NCBI GenBank assembly: GCA_002299795.1
Contig: DBNP01000051.1
Span: 4,183 to 41,151 of the forward strand
Direction: 5' to 3'
From: Candidatus Saccharibacteria bacterium UBA669
GTDB taxonomy: Bacteria; Patescibacteriota; Saccharimonadia; Saccharimonadales; Saccharimonadaceae
Length of the DNA stretch: 36,969 nucleotides
The notes below the pieces were generated by a model. It was given only the letters and a program-made list of their open reading frames with translations. It searched no databases and had not been told where the DNA came from. The translations under genes were made by a program, and so were the position numbers. Below are positions 22,785 to 31,020 of the stretch, piece after piece (position 1 is the stretch's first letter; each line of letters starts with the position of its first letter).

Positions 22785-23522
22785 TTATGATTTATATTCC
22801 TGTTGATATTTCCTAAGAAAATACTTCCCCTTTGCAGTCAAGTCAAAGGCATTTTTCTCAGGATCAACAAACTCAAGCAAACCATTCGCATACATATACG
22901 TCTTTAGCGCATCATTCATTTCAAATTCAGTTCGTCCATTATAATCATGAGCTATGGTTTTGCCACCTTGTTGAGCTAGTGACACGATAACCTGATGAAA
23001 AAGCTCAAACATACTCGTTGAATGAAACTGTTGATATTCATCATTCCATTCGTCGGTCTCCCTGCTCTCAAGCTTGTCTTTTTTGTTTACTGCACTCTCT
23101 TCTTTCGCAACTTCGTTGAGCCTAGCCTGAGCAATGTCCTCTTTTAGTTGCTGAAGCTTAAGCTGTTTCTTGAGCTTAGTTTCACGTCGATCATATTCAT
23201 CGGTGCTTTCTTGGTCGTATGCATTTTTTATTAACGTCTTAGGTAGTACCCATATCATAAGCCAAGTCAAAAAAGCAGACAGGCCAATCGCTACAACTTC
23301 ATATACCCAAAAACAAACGTTGCTCAAGTCAAAATAATGTGCCTGAATATATTCACCTTTAAGCATTTGGTACTTTTCAAATATTAGCTCTTGACTAACA
23401 AACAAGGCCGTAAAAATGACAGGTGCGTGAAAAATCGCTATCCAAAATATATAGATACCGTATAGACGGGTCTTGACCCTTCCGGCCAAATATTCATTTA
23501 TCAACTCATACAATGTTTTCAT
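22785..23522 (-). CDS. Two-TM protein with coiled coil and C-terminal helical domain, unknown function
   Basis: This 245-aa protein has two membrane segments (about residues 21-45 and 68-95), a Lys/Glu-rich coiled coil (about 105-155), and a C-terminal part with Thr/Ser-rich helices. That part ends in a winged-helix-like ELNDALKTYMYANGLLEF-type segment (actual residues FEMNDALKTYMYANGLLEF). No family is recognised. Base composition is more AT-rich than its neighbours, which may mean recent acquisition. It overlaps the 3' end of glyS by 17 nt in another frame and lacks its own clear promoter, so it is probably read from glyS. The cytoplasmic domain could bind nucleic acid or act as a membrane-tethered sensor. 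Confidence 0.7.
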   Translation of the reverse strand: MKTLYELINEYLAGRVKTRLYGIYIFWIAIFHAPVIFTALFVSQELIFEKYQMLKGEYIQAHYFDLSNVCFWVYEVVAIGLSAFLTWLMIWVLPKTLIKNAYDQESTDEYDRRETKLKKQLKLQQLKEDIAQARLNEVAKEESAVNKKDKLESRETDEWNDEYQQFHSTSMFELFHQVIVSLAQQGGKTIAHDYNGRTEFEMNDALKTYMYANGLLEFVDPEKNAFDLTAKGKYFLRKYQQEYKS

Positions 23523-24876
23523 AATTTACGCGTCTCTGCTCCGTCGTATCTCGATCACGCACCGTCACTGTTCCATCCTCGAGCGTCTGGAAGTCGATCA
23601 CGACGCAGTGCGGTGTACCGATCTCGTCTTGACGGCGGTAGCGTTTGCCGATGTTGCCGTTGTCGTCCCACATGACAGCGCCGTATCTTTTCTTGAGCGC
23701 AGCGTAGACTTCGCGGGCTTTTGCGACAAGTTCGGGCTTGTTCTTCAGTAGTGGGCTGACGCAATATTTGACCGGGGCGAGATGCTCAGGTAGCGCCAAG
23801 TAGATGCGCTTTTCGCCGTTTTGCTCGTCTTCGCGGTATGCCGAGCACAGCACAGCCATGAGTGCGCGCTCGACACCAAATGACGGCTCGATGACGTGCG
23901 GTACAAATTTTTCGTTGGTACCTTTCACGGTGTATTCCATGTTTTTACCACTAACACGCTGGATGTTGCCGAGGTCAAAATCGGTGCGATACGCCAGCCC
24001 CATCAGCTCCTCGCGGCCGATCGGATAGTCAAACTCAAAATCAATCGTTCGCTTGCTATAGTGTGCGCGGTCTTCGGCCGGTACTTCGAGCTCATGCACG
24101 CTGCCTTCGGGCAGGCCAAGCGCCGCAAACCACTGCTTGCAGGCCGCGACCCACGCATCAAACTCCACTTCCCAGCCCTCGGGGTTGATGAAATACTCGA
24201 TCTCCATCTGCTCAAACTCACGCGAGCGAAACACAAAATCGCGCGGACTGATCTCGTTGCGAAACGCCTTGCCCTGCTGCGCGATACCAAACGGCAGATC
24301 GGGGTAGAAACTATCGACGACATTGCGATAGTTCGTGAAGATACCCTGGGCGGTTTCAGGGCGGAGATAGCTGATCGCATTTGGATCATAGCTCAGCGCG
24401 TGCATACCTTCGAGTTTGTGTGTATCCGGTGCGCCTTCCATCGCCTCACCGATAGTGAGCTCATCTTGTCCGCTCGGGCCAACAAAGGTCTTAAACATCA
24501 TATTGAAGGCTCGTGGCTTGCTAAATGTGCCTTCACTACCACAAGTCGGACACTTGTTCGGGTCTTCCAGCTTATCGGCGCGAAAACGCCCTTTGCAGTT
24601 GCTACACTCCACTAGCGGGTCAGTAAATGTATCGACATGCCCACTTGCCTGCCAGACTTTTTGATTCATCAGGATCGCCGCATCGACGCCGTACATGTCA
24701 TCGCGCTCATCGACAAACATTGTCCACCACAGATTCATGATATTGCGCTTCAGCGACACACCGAGCGGACCATAGTCCCAGGTGCCACTCAGGCCACCAT
24801 ACACGTCACTCCCCTGATAGATAAACCCCCGCCGCTTCGCAAGGCTCACGATATGTTCTAATTTTACGTCTTGCAC
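23506..24876 (-). CDS. glyS: Glycyl-tRNA synthetase (dimeric class II type)
   Basis: This 456-aa enzyme charges tRNA-Gly. The N-terminal RRGFIYQGSDVYGG and GTWDYGPLGV are diagnostic of the alpha2 GlyRS. A zinc-like CSNCKGRF...CPTCGSEGTF pair follows, then motif 2 FRNEISPRDFVF with REFEQMEIEYF and motif 3 SFGVERALMAVL. A C-terminal anticodon-binding domain ends the protein, and length is typical. The start is GTG, with AAGGAG about 11 nt upstream. The leader contains a 6-bp hairpin (CGTGTT/AACACG) and an extended -10 TGA-TATAAT, but no T-box core. Confidence 0.96.
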   Translation of the reverse strand: MQDVKLEHIVSLAKRRGFIYQGSDVYGGLSGTWDYGPLGVSLKRNIMNLWWTMFVDERDDMYGVDAAILMNQKVWQASGHVDTFTDPLVECSNCKGRFRADKLEDPNKCPTCGSEGTFSKPRAFNMMFKTFVGPSGQDELTIGEAMEGAPDTHKLEGMHALSYDPNAISYLRPETAQGIFTNYRNVVDSFYPDLPFGIAQQGKAFRNEISPRDFVFRSREFEQMEIEYFINPEGWEVEFDAWVAACKQWFAALGLPEGSVHELEVPAEDRAHYSKRTIDFEFDYPIGREELMGLAYRTDFDLGNIQRVSGKNMEYTVKGTNEKFVPHVIEPSFGVERALMAVLCSAYREDEQNGEKRIYLALPEHLAPVKYCVSPLLKNKPELVAKAREVYAALKKRYGAVMWDDNGNIGKRYRRQDEIGTPHCVVIDFQTLEDGTVTVRDRDTTEQRRVNYENIV

Positions 24877-24962
24877 CTAGGTTTCACTCCTTGTCTTCGT
24901 GTTGGTAACACGACTAACTAACTTAATGATCATTATATCAGATCACCCACCCCGGTGCGCTA

Positions 24963-24991
24963 TTGACAAAACATACACATTAGAGTATAAT
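24963..24991 (+). promoter_or_regulatory. Perfect consensus promoter of an orphan plus-strand gene
   Basis: TTGACA (24963-24968), 17-nt spacer, TATAAT (24986-24991): both hexamers and spacing match the sigma70 ideal, the best in the window. Expected start is about 4 nt before ATG 25002. Confidence 0.9.
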
Positions 24992-25001
24992 GTACATATC
25001 T

Positions 25002-25310
25002 ATGCACGAATCAGCACTATACACACCTACACCTAGGGATCACACCAGGGATCGCATTGCCCCAGGCATTTTATCCATGGAGTCGCGGATTATGAGTGAA
25101 ATCAAATCTCGCGCAGGTCTCATTATCGAAAACCGCCGCCTCGACCCCGCTAACCCATCGGTGCGCTTTGCGGCACTTAGCGAAGCGGCTAGTGACATTG
25201 CTAACGAAGTCAGCCCCGTCGACCAGCGACAGCTCTACAACGCCTTGCTTGGCTTTGCCGCAGGCCGACGCGCGATCGCAGACGAGCTCGATGCAGCCAA
25301 GGCCGCATAA
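25002..25310 (+). CDS. Orphan 102-aa protein with very strong promoter
   Basis: No family is recognised. It is a soluble, mainly helical protein with no signal peptide or membrane segment; the second half has several Arg and Asp and an Ala-rich tail. I chose ATG 25002 because the ATG 12 nt upstream overlaps the -10 box and cannot be in the transcript. The 5' leader would be only a few nt, without a Shine-Dalgarno. It is one of only four plus-strand genes in the window and sits between divergent glyS and a second small plus-strand gene. A consensus promoter suggests high expression. Confidence 0.7.
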   Translation: MHESALYTPTPRDHTRDRIAPGILSMESRIMSEIKSRAGLIIENRRLDPANPSVRFAALSEAASDIANEVSPVDQRQLYNALLGFAAGRRAIADELDAAKAA

Positions 25311-25315
25311 TCATA

Positions 25316-25345
25316 TTGACTACCCCATCCCTGTTGCGCTACAGT
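25316..25345 (+). promoter_or_regulatory. Promoter of the second small plus-strand gene
   Basis: TTGACT (25316-25321), 18-nt spacer, TACAGT (25340-25345). It lies only 5 nt past the first gene's stop. A GGAGG Shine-Dalgarno follows before ATG 25373, so this transcript does have a leader. Confidence 0.65.
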
Positions 25346-25372
25346 ATGTTTACTAACCATACGGAGGTAGGC

Positions 25373-25678
25373 ATGGCCGAAACACTTAGATCACCTGACC
25401 CCGATAGCTTTTCTCTTGCCGCTCAAGAGGATTACTACCACACCGCACTTGTAGACGCACCAGATATTCACTGTCAAGCCTCGGCAATGGTTGATCTTGG
25501 GATCGTTCATGTAAGAACTGGCGAATACAGGCGAGGCTTCGGCGAAATCTGGAATGGCACGCGCCCACGTCCAGTACTTCACAACCTTGGCATGGTTGCG
25601 GCAGTCGCAGCCTATTTCCTGAACCCCGGCCCAGACATCGCTGCCCATGAATACCTCGCGGGTAAAGCACCCCACTAG
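25373..25678 (+). CDS. Small protein of unknown function (101 aa), TPR-like
   Basis: The frame from ATG 25373 has an excellent Shine-Dalgarno (GGAGG, 5-6 nt spacing) and its own promoter; an upstream in-frame ATG lacks both. The protein is soluble and helical. A helix pair around DLGIVHVRTGEYRRGFGEIW resembles one tetratricopeptide-repeat unit, and there is an Ala-rich helix before the C-terminus. No family is recognised. It runs convergently toward recO with only 6 nt between the stop codons and no terminator visible. Confidence 0.7.
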   Translation: MAETLRSPDPDSFSLAAQEDYYHTALVDAPDIHCQASAMVDLGIVHVRTGEYRRGFGEIWNGTRPRPVLHNLGMVAAVAAYFLNPGPDIAAHEYLAGKAPH

Positions 25679-25684
25679 CTAGAT

Positions 25685-26359
25685 CTAGATTGCCGCATGT
25701 TGACGAGCAATCAGCCAGCAATCGGGTAGGATTTCTCCCACCCCACCAATCTGCGTAACCGTCTGAATTGATTTTGTCATCATAATCCGCAGTAGCTTGA
25801 TGTGTGATGCATCAATATCTCCCTGCTCAGCCAGCCTGAGGCCTTTTTCGTTGACGTCATACATGTATGTTTTCGCTTCGTCGAGTGGCTGGCCCGTCAC
25901 ATCTCGTTCGAGATTTAGCTCGTAGCCTGTCAGCTCGGCATAGTGCAGATAGAACCAGCTTTGCACAAGCTGCAGTGGTATCGTGGTGACATCGAGCCCC
26001 ATATAAACTTCGCTCAGTACGCCGTACCATTCTGGTTCATCGATGTGCTCGCTCGCACGCGAAACGAGATTGATCGCTTCATAGCCAAACTGCAGCCTGT
26101 CATAATCTTCCAAAATATGTCGATAAAACTGCACAAGCCGAGCACTCGTAAGAATCCCTAGGTCACCCTTGCCTCTATTAATCACAATGTCGCTAATCGC
26201 AAATAATTCAATACCGCCCGCGAGCTTACTTTTCTCGCGTCGCACGCCCTTAGCGATCACACTTCGCTGCCCCATTGGCGTAATCATGCGTAGCACACGG
26301 TCTGCCTCGCCATAGTTGGTGCGCCTGAGAATAATCGCGCGCGTACGCTCAACACTCAT
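25685..26359 (-). CDS. recO: DNA repair protein RecO
   Basis: From ATG 26359 the protein is 224 aa. The N-terminal OB-fold is recognisable (TRAIILRRTNYGEADRVLRM and IAKGVRREKSKLAGGIELF), followed by the helical C-terminal domain. RecO anneals strands and helps load RecA with RecR in gap repair. The zinc-binding cysteines of many RecO proteins are absent. The start overlaps the receiver gene's stop (ATGA), so it is the last gene of a kinase/receiver/recO unit. The reading frame is open further upstream, but that part repeats receiver-gene sequence in another frame. Confidence 0.9.
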   Translation of the reverse strand: MSVERTRAIILRRTNYGEADRVLRMITPMGQRSVIAKGVRREKSKLAGGIELFAISDIVINRGKGDLGILTSARLVQFYRHILEDYDRLQFGYEAINLVSRASEHIDEPEWYGVLSEVYMGLDVTTIPLQLVQSWFYLHYAELTGYELNLERDVTGQPLDEAKTYMYDVNEKGLRLAEQGDIDASHIKLLRIMMTKSIQTVTQIGGVGEILPDCWLIARQHAAI

Positions 26360-26730
26360 AGCAGCACCCTGCGCACAGCCGTCACTACATCGGTCGGGTG
26401 CATGGTTGTCTTGTCGAGAATAACCCGTACCCCATACTTCGTCAGATTGCCGTGTGGAATGTCGCTTGCGCTGTTGGTGCAAACGATGATAGGTATCTGC
26501 GCTAAGTCGCTGTGTGACCGTAGCTCATGCAACAGTACGATGCCGTTTGGGCCAGGCATAAATACATCGAGAATAATCGCACTTGGATGAAGCTTGTCGA
26601 CCATATCCATGCCCTCGAGCGCATGACTAGCAGTATGAGTCTGGTAACCAGCCTTTTCGAGCAATGCTCGATATTGCTGCGCCAACCATTGGTCATCATC
26701 AATGATGAGGATTGACGCATGTGATGTCAT
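26356..26730 (-). CDS. Single-domain response regulator (receiver only)
   Basis: This 124-aa protein is a CheY-like receiver and nothing else. Acidic residues D11-D13, the phosphorylation site D55 (ILDVFMPG), a Thr/Ser switch position in VCTNSAS, and Lys in LDKTTM are all present. With no output domain, it should act through protein contacts or phosphotransfer. Its ATG overlaps the stop of the upstream histidine kinase (ATGA) and its stop overlaps the recO start, so the three proteins are made in coupled fashion and the kinase is the likely partner. Confidence 0.92.
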   Translation of the reverse strand: MTSHASILIIDDDQWLAQQYRALLEKAGYQTHTASHALEGMDMVDKLHPSAIILDVFMPGPNGIVLLHELRSHSDLAQIPIIVCTNSASDIPHGNLTKYGVRVILDKTTMHPTDVVTAVRRVLL

Positions 26731-27440
26731 AGAAGCCTCAACTGAGTTGATGGCATGAGATCGATGTAGAATGACGCGCCGTCACGATGACGGGTAGCCC
26801 CTACTTTGCCCTGCATTGCTTCGGCAAACTGCCCCGCAATATAAATACCCAGCCCGCTGCTTGCAGGTCGATTATGCATTGGCTGTGGACTTTTGCCGAG
26901 CGACACATCGAGCGACTGCCATAGTCGTGTCGGCACGGCCGGCCCGAAATCTCGAACACTTAGTCGCACTTTGCCACCACAATGACGCGCCCGCAGAAGC
27001 ACCGGGGCGTCGCCTTCACAGTATTGCAACGCATTGTCAGCAAAGCCTAGTAGTACACGCCGCAAGAGATCTTTGTTGGCGAGTGCCAGGAGCGGTCGCT
27101 GGCGCGGCGCCACCTGAATACGACGGCCCCGAGCGGTATAGAGTGACTGAATTTCCTGCACCACTTCTTCGCAGAGGTGCACCGGATTAACTGGCTCAAC
27201 ATCAAACAGGCTATCTTCAAGCCGTGCAGATTTTGTCAGGTCAGTCGTCAGGCGCAGTGCCCGCTCACTCGTCAGCGTTATTTGCTGAGCCAACCTTGCG
27301 ACATCGGCCTGGCTATAGTCGCCCGATTCGAGCCCGAGCGAAAGCTGACGGATAAGCGCTAGTGGCGCTTTCAATTCATGAGCAGCCGCAACCAAAGAGG
27401 ACCCACTTGTTACCCCCGTCTGCTGCTCTGGAACCTCCAT
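26727..27440 (-). CDS. Sensor-less histidine kinase
   Basis: This 237-aa protein begins almost directly with the DHp domain: AAHELKAPL (phospho-acceptor His21). The catalytic domain follows with FADNALQY (N box), VRDFGP (G1) and SSGLGIY (G2). No membrane segment, PAS, GAF or HAMP domain precedes it, so a signal must come through protein contact. It is coupled by ATGA overlap to a lone receiver, then recO. Upstream lies an extended -10 (TGC-TACACT) 12 nt before the ATG; Shine-Dalgarno is weak (AGTAGG). Confidence 0.9.
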   Translation of the reverse strand: MEVPEQQTGVTSGSSLVAAAHELKAPLALIRQLSLGLESGDYSQADVARLAQQITLTSERALRLTTDLTKSARLEDSLFDVEPVNPVHLCEEVVQEIQSLYTARGRRIQVAPRQRPLLALANKDLLRRVLLGFADNALQYCEGDAPVLLRARHCGGKVRLSVRDFGPAVPTRLWQSLDVSLGKSPQPMHNRPASSGLGIYIAGQFAEAMQGKVGATRHRDGASFYIDLMPSTQLRLL

Positions 27441-27486
27441 ATACTACCTACTAGTGTAGCATGAAGCGACAGTAGCAGACCAAGAG

Positions 27487-28146
27487 TTACTCGTTGAATG
27501 TGACTGTTTTGAGTAGTGCATCAAAATCTGCTTTGAACACATCGCCATCAGTACGTAGCGTGAGGGTGCGATCGCGCATCTTTAGCAACACCGCGGTACC
27601 AACCATGTCTTTGCTAAATGAACCCTCCAGCCTAGTACCGGTATGTACGCCGTCATCATAAACGCTAGACTTGAGATCGCCTTTTTTAATCTGCGCACTA
27701 TAGGCCTCAAGCGCCTTGCTATAAATTTTTTGTTCAATCGTAATGCGTAGTGCGAATTTGGTGGTTTTGCCAATCGGAGGTACCGTGTAGGGGTGTAGGT
27801 ACGCCTCATAGGTCACGCCGCCACCCATACTGACATCAGTAGCCTGGTATGCCGCCCAAAACTTAGGGTAATCAAATGTCAAACGCCCATAGTCGACTGG
27901 GCCGGTAAACTGACGGAGCGGCTTTTTGTCGTCCTCCTCAAATTTTTTCTGTAGCTCCTCGGAGTTTTTCAATACCGCCGCGGCAGATGCATCGGCAATC
28001 TTGCCGTCCACATCACGTTTCTGTTCGGTATAGTTGATAAACGACCAGATCGAGAACGATCCAAACACGAGGACCAAAATTACCAGCGCAACAATTGCAA
28101 AGATACTCCCGTTGATAGCGCCCACTTCGAAACGACGTGTATTCAT
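27487..28146 (-). CDS. Membrane-anchored extracytoplasmic protein of unknown function
   Basis: This 219-aa protein has a short basic N-terminus, one membrane segment (about residues 12-37), a Lys/Glu-rich linker (about 43-80), and a compact beta-rich domain facing outside, ending LTLRTDGDVFKADFDALLK. No family is recognised; the domain's strand pattern recalls PsbP/lipoprotein-type folds, but this is a guess. TATAAT ends 7 nt before the ATG and overlaps the stop codon of the upstream methyltransferase gene. No Shine-Dalgarno sequence is present, making this one of the cleanest leaderless starts. Confidence 0.75.
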   Translation of the reverse strand: MNTRRFEVGAINGSIFAIVALVILVLVFGSFSIWSFINYTEQKRDVDGKIADASAAAVLKNSEELQKKFEEDDKKPLRQFTGPVDYGRLTFDYPKFWAAYQATDVSMGGGVTYEAYLHPYTVPPIGKTTKFALRITIEQKIYSKALEAYSAQIKKGDLKSSVYDDGVHTGTRLEGSFSKDMVGTAVLLKMRDRTLTLRTDGDVFKADFDALLKTVTFNE

Positions 28147-28153
28147 GCTTATG

Positions 28154-28159
28154 ATTATA
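28154..28159 (-). promoter_or_regulatory. -10 box (TATAAT) for a leaderless membrane-protein gene
   Basis: TATAAT ends 7 nt before ATG 28146 and overlaps the stop codon of the methyltransferase gene upstream. There is no Shine-Dalgarno sequence. Confidence 0.6.
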
Positions 28160-28682
28160 CGTCCCGCGACTCGGGGTGTAAAGGCTTGACCCAGTATAAG
28201 TGATGCGCACCGATGGTTTTTGATGGCTTCTTGCCAGGAACATCAAACCCGTAGCTTATAAAAGCTAGCTTTCTCCCCATGGTCGTTGCCGCTGCTTCAA
28301 CCTTGCGGTACATTTTTGTGATATCTCTCGAATCACCAAAAGTATACACCACAGTTGTATCGCTCGGCAGTTCGACACGCCAAAAGTTGCGACAATACAC
28401 CCCCACTCGCTCGTCACCAAGCGACAGTAGCATCGCAAGTGCCGCGATCACCGGGTTGATCTCAAATCCGATGGCTTTTGCACCAAGCCTGCTCGCAATC
28501 CTCAGCACGATGCCGTCCCCCGCTCCAATATCCACCAGCACATCCCGAGCCGTCAGTGGGTAGAGCTCGGTCAATGCACGCCTGACGTCTTTCGGCTTTG
28601 ACGGCAGATAGGGTGCACCGGTAAATGCCATAAATCCAAAGAAACAGATGAGCCCAAGGGAAGCCCACCAATACCATTCCAT
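28155..28682 (-). CDS. Membrane-anchored class I SAM methyltransferase-like protein
   Basis: This 175-aa protein has one N-terminal membrane segment (about residues 5-24) followed by a small Rossmann methylase: VDIGAGDGIVLRIA (SAM motif I, near residue 50), GFEINPVIAAL (acidic ribose-binding Glu), and a short remainder. The same architecture, a TM helix plus a compact methylase, is common in CPR genomes with no known substrate; a lipid, quinone or membrane protein target is plausible. CAGGAG precedes the ATG, and the gene starts 3 nt after the xseB stop, so it is part of the xseA-xseB operon. Confidence 0.8.
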   Translation of the reverse strand: MEWYWWASLGLICFFGFMAFTGAPYLPSKPKDVRRALTELYPLTARDVLVDIGAGDGIVLRIASRLGAKAIGFEINPVIAALAMLLSLGDERVGVYCRNFWRVELPSDTTVVYTFGDSRDITKMYRKVEAAATTMGRKLAFISYGFDVPGKKPSKTIGAHHLYWVKPLHPESRDV

Positions 28683-28685
28683 TCC

Positions 28686-28892
28686 CTACTCCTGATCGAA
28701 GCGCTGTTTGAGCACGACGACCTCGTTTTTAAGACTTGCCAGGTCTACCTCGATCTCGCTCGCCAACTTTTCAGCAACTTTAAACTTATCAAGCGCCTCT
28801 TCAAGCGTAAATTTTTCACTATCGAACCATGCGACTTGCTGCTGCAGCTCCGCCAATTTATCGGCTACTGTGGTGCTATTTTTTGCTGACAT
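28686..28892 (-). CDS. xseB: Exodeoxyribonuclease VII small subunit
   Basis: This 68-aa protein is two helices with the XseB pattern: LAELQQQVAWFDSEKFTLEEALDKFKVAEKLA, compare the family's LE.IV..LE.G.L.LEE.L..FE.G. It binds XseA to form exonuclease VII, which degrades single-stranded DNA from both ends. It overlaps the xseA 3' end by 17 nt with a GGAGG Shine-Dalgarno inside xseA, the usual coupling for this pair. The C-terminus is a little longer in Leu/Val heptads than in E. coli XseB. Confidence 0.9.
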   Translation of the reverse strand: MSAKNSTTVADKLAELQQQVAWFDSEKFTLEEALDKFKVAEKLASEIEVDLASLKNEVVVLKQRFDQE

Positions 28893-29976
28893 GTGTTACC
28901 TCCGCATTCATTAATCTATCCATTGTCTCAATCGTAAGCTGCCCACCTATCTTCATGTCGCCGCGCACAATTGCATAGCCACGCGACAAAACAGCACGGG
29001 GGTCATAGGCGGACAGCATGGTGCGCTGCCGTAAGAGATCCTGCTCGTACTGATCAAACCTGTAGCCGACACGACTCACTGCCTGCGCCAGCCGAGCCGC
29101 CATCTGCTCGCTGACTGTATTGATCGCCATTTCGGTTCGGTCGATGATGCGCATCAAGCTGTGACGTGCTGTCTGCACGAGCTCACGCTTGTCTGGCACA
29201 ATAATCTGCGCGGCATTGCTCGGTGTCGCCGCCCTGACATCCGCCACCATGTCGGCCAGCGTCACATCGACTTCGTGCCCCACTCCCACTAGTGTTGGCA
29301 CTCGACTCGCTGCGATCTCGCGCACAAGTAGCTCATCATTAAAGGCCGCCAAATCGTCAGCACTGCCGCCGCCCCGCAGCAGCACCACCACTTCGGGCAA
29401 TTCCTGCTGAGTGTTGAAGTATTTGATCGCGCGAATCATTTGATCTGCCGCACCTTCTCCCTGCACCTGAACATGCGCTACATCAACCCGCATGCCACCC
29501 CACCTATCTGCCAGAATGGTAATGAAGTCGGCATACCCCGCCGCCTGCGTGCTACTAATCACACCGATATGCTGCGGCATGGACGGTAGCGAACGTTTGC
29601 GTACCGCTTCAAATAGCCCCTCAGCCTCAAGCTTGGCACGTAGAAGCTCAAAACTCTTCTTTAAATTACCCTCGCCACTAGGGCGAACCTGCTGCACAGT
29701 CAGACTAAATTTACCCCAGGCCGTCAATTTCGGAGTCGCCCGTACAATCACCTTCATGCCATCCTCAATTGGTGTGCGTAGCTGCCACACAGTCATAAAG
29801 CAGCCGACACTCGCTGTACTGTCTTTGAGATCAAAAAACACGTATTTACCCTGGTTGACCTTGAAACTCGCCACCTCGCCTTCTATTTCAATAGAGGGGT
29901 ATGCATACTCAAGCGTCTGATTAAGCAGCGCAACGAAATCACCAACGCTATAGATCTGGCTTGGGTTTGCTTCCAT
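28876..29976 (-). CDS. xseA: Exodeoxyribonuclease VII large subunit
   Basis: This 366-aa protein has an N-terminal OB-fold (EIEGEVASFKVNQGKYVFFDLKD), the conserved centre GVISSTQAAGYADFI, then LLRGGGSADDLAAFNDE, PTLVGVGHEVDVTLADMVADVRAATPSNAAQ (the diagnostic segment), and a coiled C-terminus that ends AVLSRGYAIV. It is shorter than E. coli XseA (456 aa) because the coiled coil is reduced. It starts inside the 3' end of the LPG-synthase-like gene, overlapping by 29 nt, with no clear Shine-Dalgarno sequence, so translation is coupled. Confidence 0.95.
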   Translation of the reverse strand: MEANPSQIYSVGDFVALLNQTLEYAYPSIEIEGEVASFKVNQGKYVFFDLKDSTASVGCFMTVWQLRTPIEDGMKVIVRATPKLTAWGKFSLTVQQVRPSGEGNLKKSFELLRAKLEAEGLFEAVRKRSLPSMPQHIGVISSTQAAGYADFITILADRWGGMRVDVAHVQVQGEGAADQMIRAIKYFNTQQELPEVVVLLRGGGSADDLAAFNDELLVREIAASRVPTLVGVGHEVDVTLADMVADVRAATPSNAAQIIVPDKRELVQTARHSLMRIIDRTEMAINTVSEQMAARLAQAVSRVGYRFDQYEQDLLRQRTMLSAYDPRAVLSRGYAIVRGDMKIGGQLTIETMDRLMNAEVTHVSKK

Positions 29977-30997
29977 ATTTCACCAGTGCGTGTTGATAGA
30001 ATGCATAGCCTACCACTACCGTGACAAACAAAATGATTGCTCGGGTCAAAACAATGCCCGCAATCGCCTCTCCTTGGCTCATGCCCGCAATCGCCAGCAC
30101 GATCACCATCACCGCCTCATATGCGCCCGCACCGCCAGGAGTCACCACCACAAGTCCAGTAAACGTCGCCAGCCCGTAGGCGATCAAGATCGGAGCTGGG
30201 TTAACCGGTGACCCGAGTGACCAAAACACAATCCAAAATACCGCCATTTCTGTCACCCAGAAAAACAGCCCCCATAAGTAGGGTCTGATCAAAATTTTGC
30301 GATCTTTCATCAGCTCCAAAAAGTCCTCGTGCATGTCGCGCAAAAAGCTCTGGATTGCAACCGCGGTGATCGCATGAGGTACTCGACCAAACGTGACAGC
30401 CGAAACGGCCCGGTTGCACACCCGGGCGACATAGTGTGCAAAACGCTCCAGGCGAGTGACGCTTTTCATCAGATACATACCCAGCATTGTCGCAACGACC
30501 ATCATGCCCACTAGCACCGAGCTCATAAAAATAATCCACCGGTTGACCGTACCATCAATTGTCACCGCCAATACCGATATCAGGAGTAGCGTCACCATGC
30601 CAGCAAATCCAACCACGTAGCGCACCGCCTGGGCCATCGTCGCCTTCCCCCCGCTGACACCGAGTTTACCCAGTCGCCAGTTCATATAGGATATGCCGCT
30701 CACGCCACCACTCGGCAGCACATGGTTCACGAAGTTAAGTTCCAGCGAAATCCGCATCTGCGTCCATCTGCTCACATGGTGAATGACATGCTTCTGCCGC
30801 AAATACGAAAACACCATCTCCCCTGCCGCCAGGTATCCGATCGCCACAACTGGCGCAACAAGCAGCAGCACCCACACATCCACTCGCGAGGTTAGATCCC
30901 ATGCGCGCTCCAGCTCATGCCGAGACAAATAGAGCATCACAACGATCAGCAGCAACGACACAATACTTAACCACGCACGAAATGAGGGACGTTTCAT
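29948..30997 (-). CDS. LPG-synthase transmembrane-region family protein (UPF0104/YbhN-like)
   Basis: This 349-aa protein has about eight membrane segments and the family motifs: LEFNFVNH-like ELNFVNHVLPSGGVSG, YMNWRLGKLGVSGGKA, and a C-terminal TGLVVVTPGGAGAYEAV. This domain is the flippase half of MprF; stand-alone members are thought to move lipids or glycolipids across the membrane. No lysyl-transferase domain is present. TATACT ends 9 nt before the ATG, and shares its palindrome with the divergent methyltransferase gene's -10. It heads the operon with xseA, xseB and the membrane methyltransferase. Confidence 0.88.
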   Translation of the reverse strand: MKRPSFRAWLSIVSLLLIVVMLYLSRHELERAWDLTSRVDVWVLLLVAPVVAIGYLAAGEMVFSYLRQKHVIHHVSRWTQMRISLELNFVNHVLPSGGVSGISYMNWRLGKLGVSGGKATMAQAVRYVVGFAGMVTLLLISVLAVTIDGTVNRWIIFMSSVLVGMMVVATMLGMYLMKSVTRLERFAHYVARVCNRAVSAVTFGRVPHAITAVAIQSFLRDMHEDFLELMKDRKILIRPYLWGLFFWVTEMAVFWIVFWSLGSPVNPAPILIAYGLATFTGLVVVTPGGAGAYEAVMVIVLAIAGMSQGEAIAGIVLTRAIILFVTVVVGYAFYQHALVKYGSKPKPDL

Positions 30998-31006
30998 ATG
31001 CTATTT

Positions 31007-31014
31007 AGTATACT
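31007..31014. promoter_or_regulatory. Shared palindromic -10 of two divergent genes
   Basis: AGTATACT gives TATACT on both strands. On plus the box ends 6 nt before ATG 31021; on minus it ends 9 nt before ATG 30997. The two -10 elements overlap, so RNA polymerase cannot open both at once. Confidence 0.55.
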
Positions 31015-31020
31015 ATAGAC

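Noticed and set aside
24877..24962. T-box leader for glyS
   Set aside because: No T-box core sequence and the leader is too short; only a 6-bp hairpin and an extended -10 are present.
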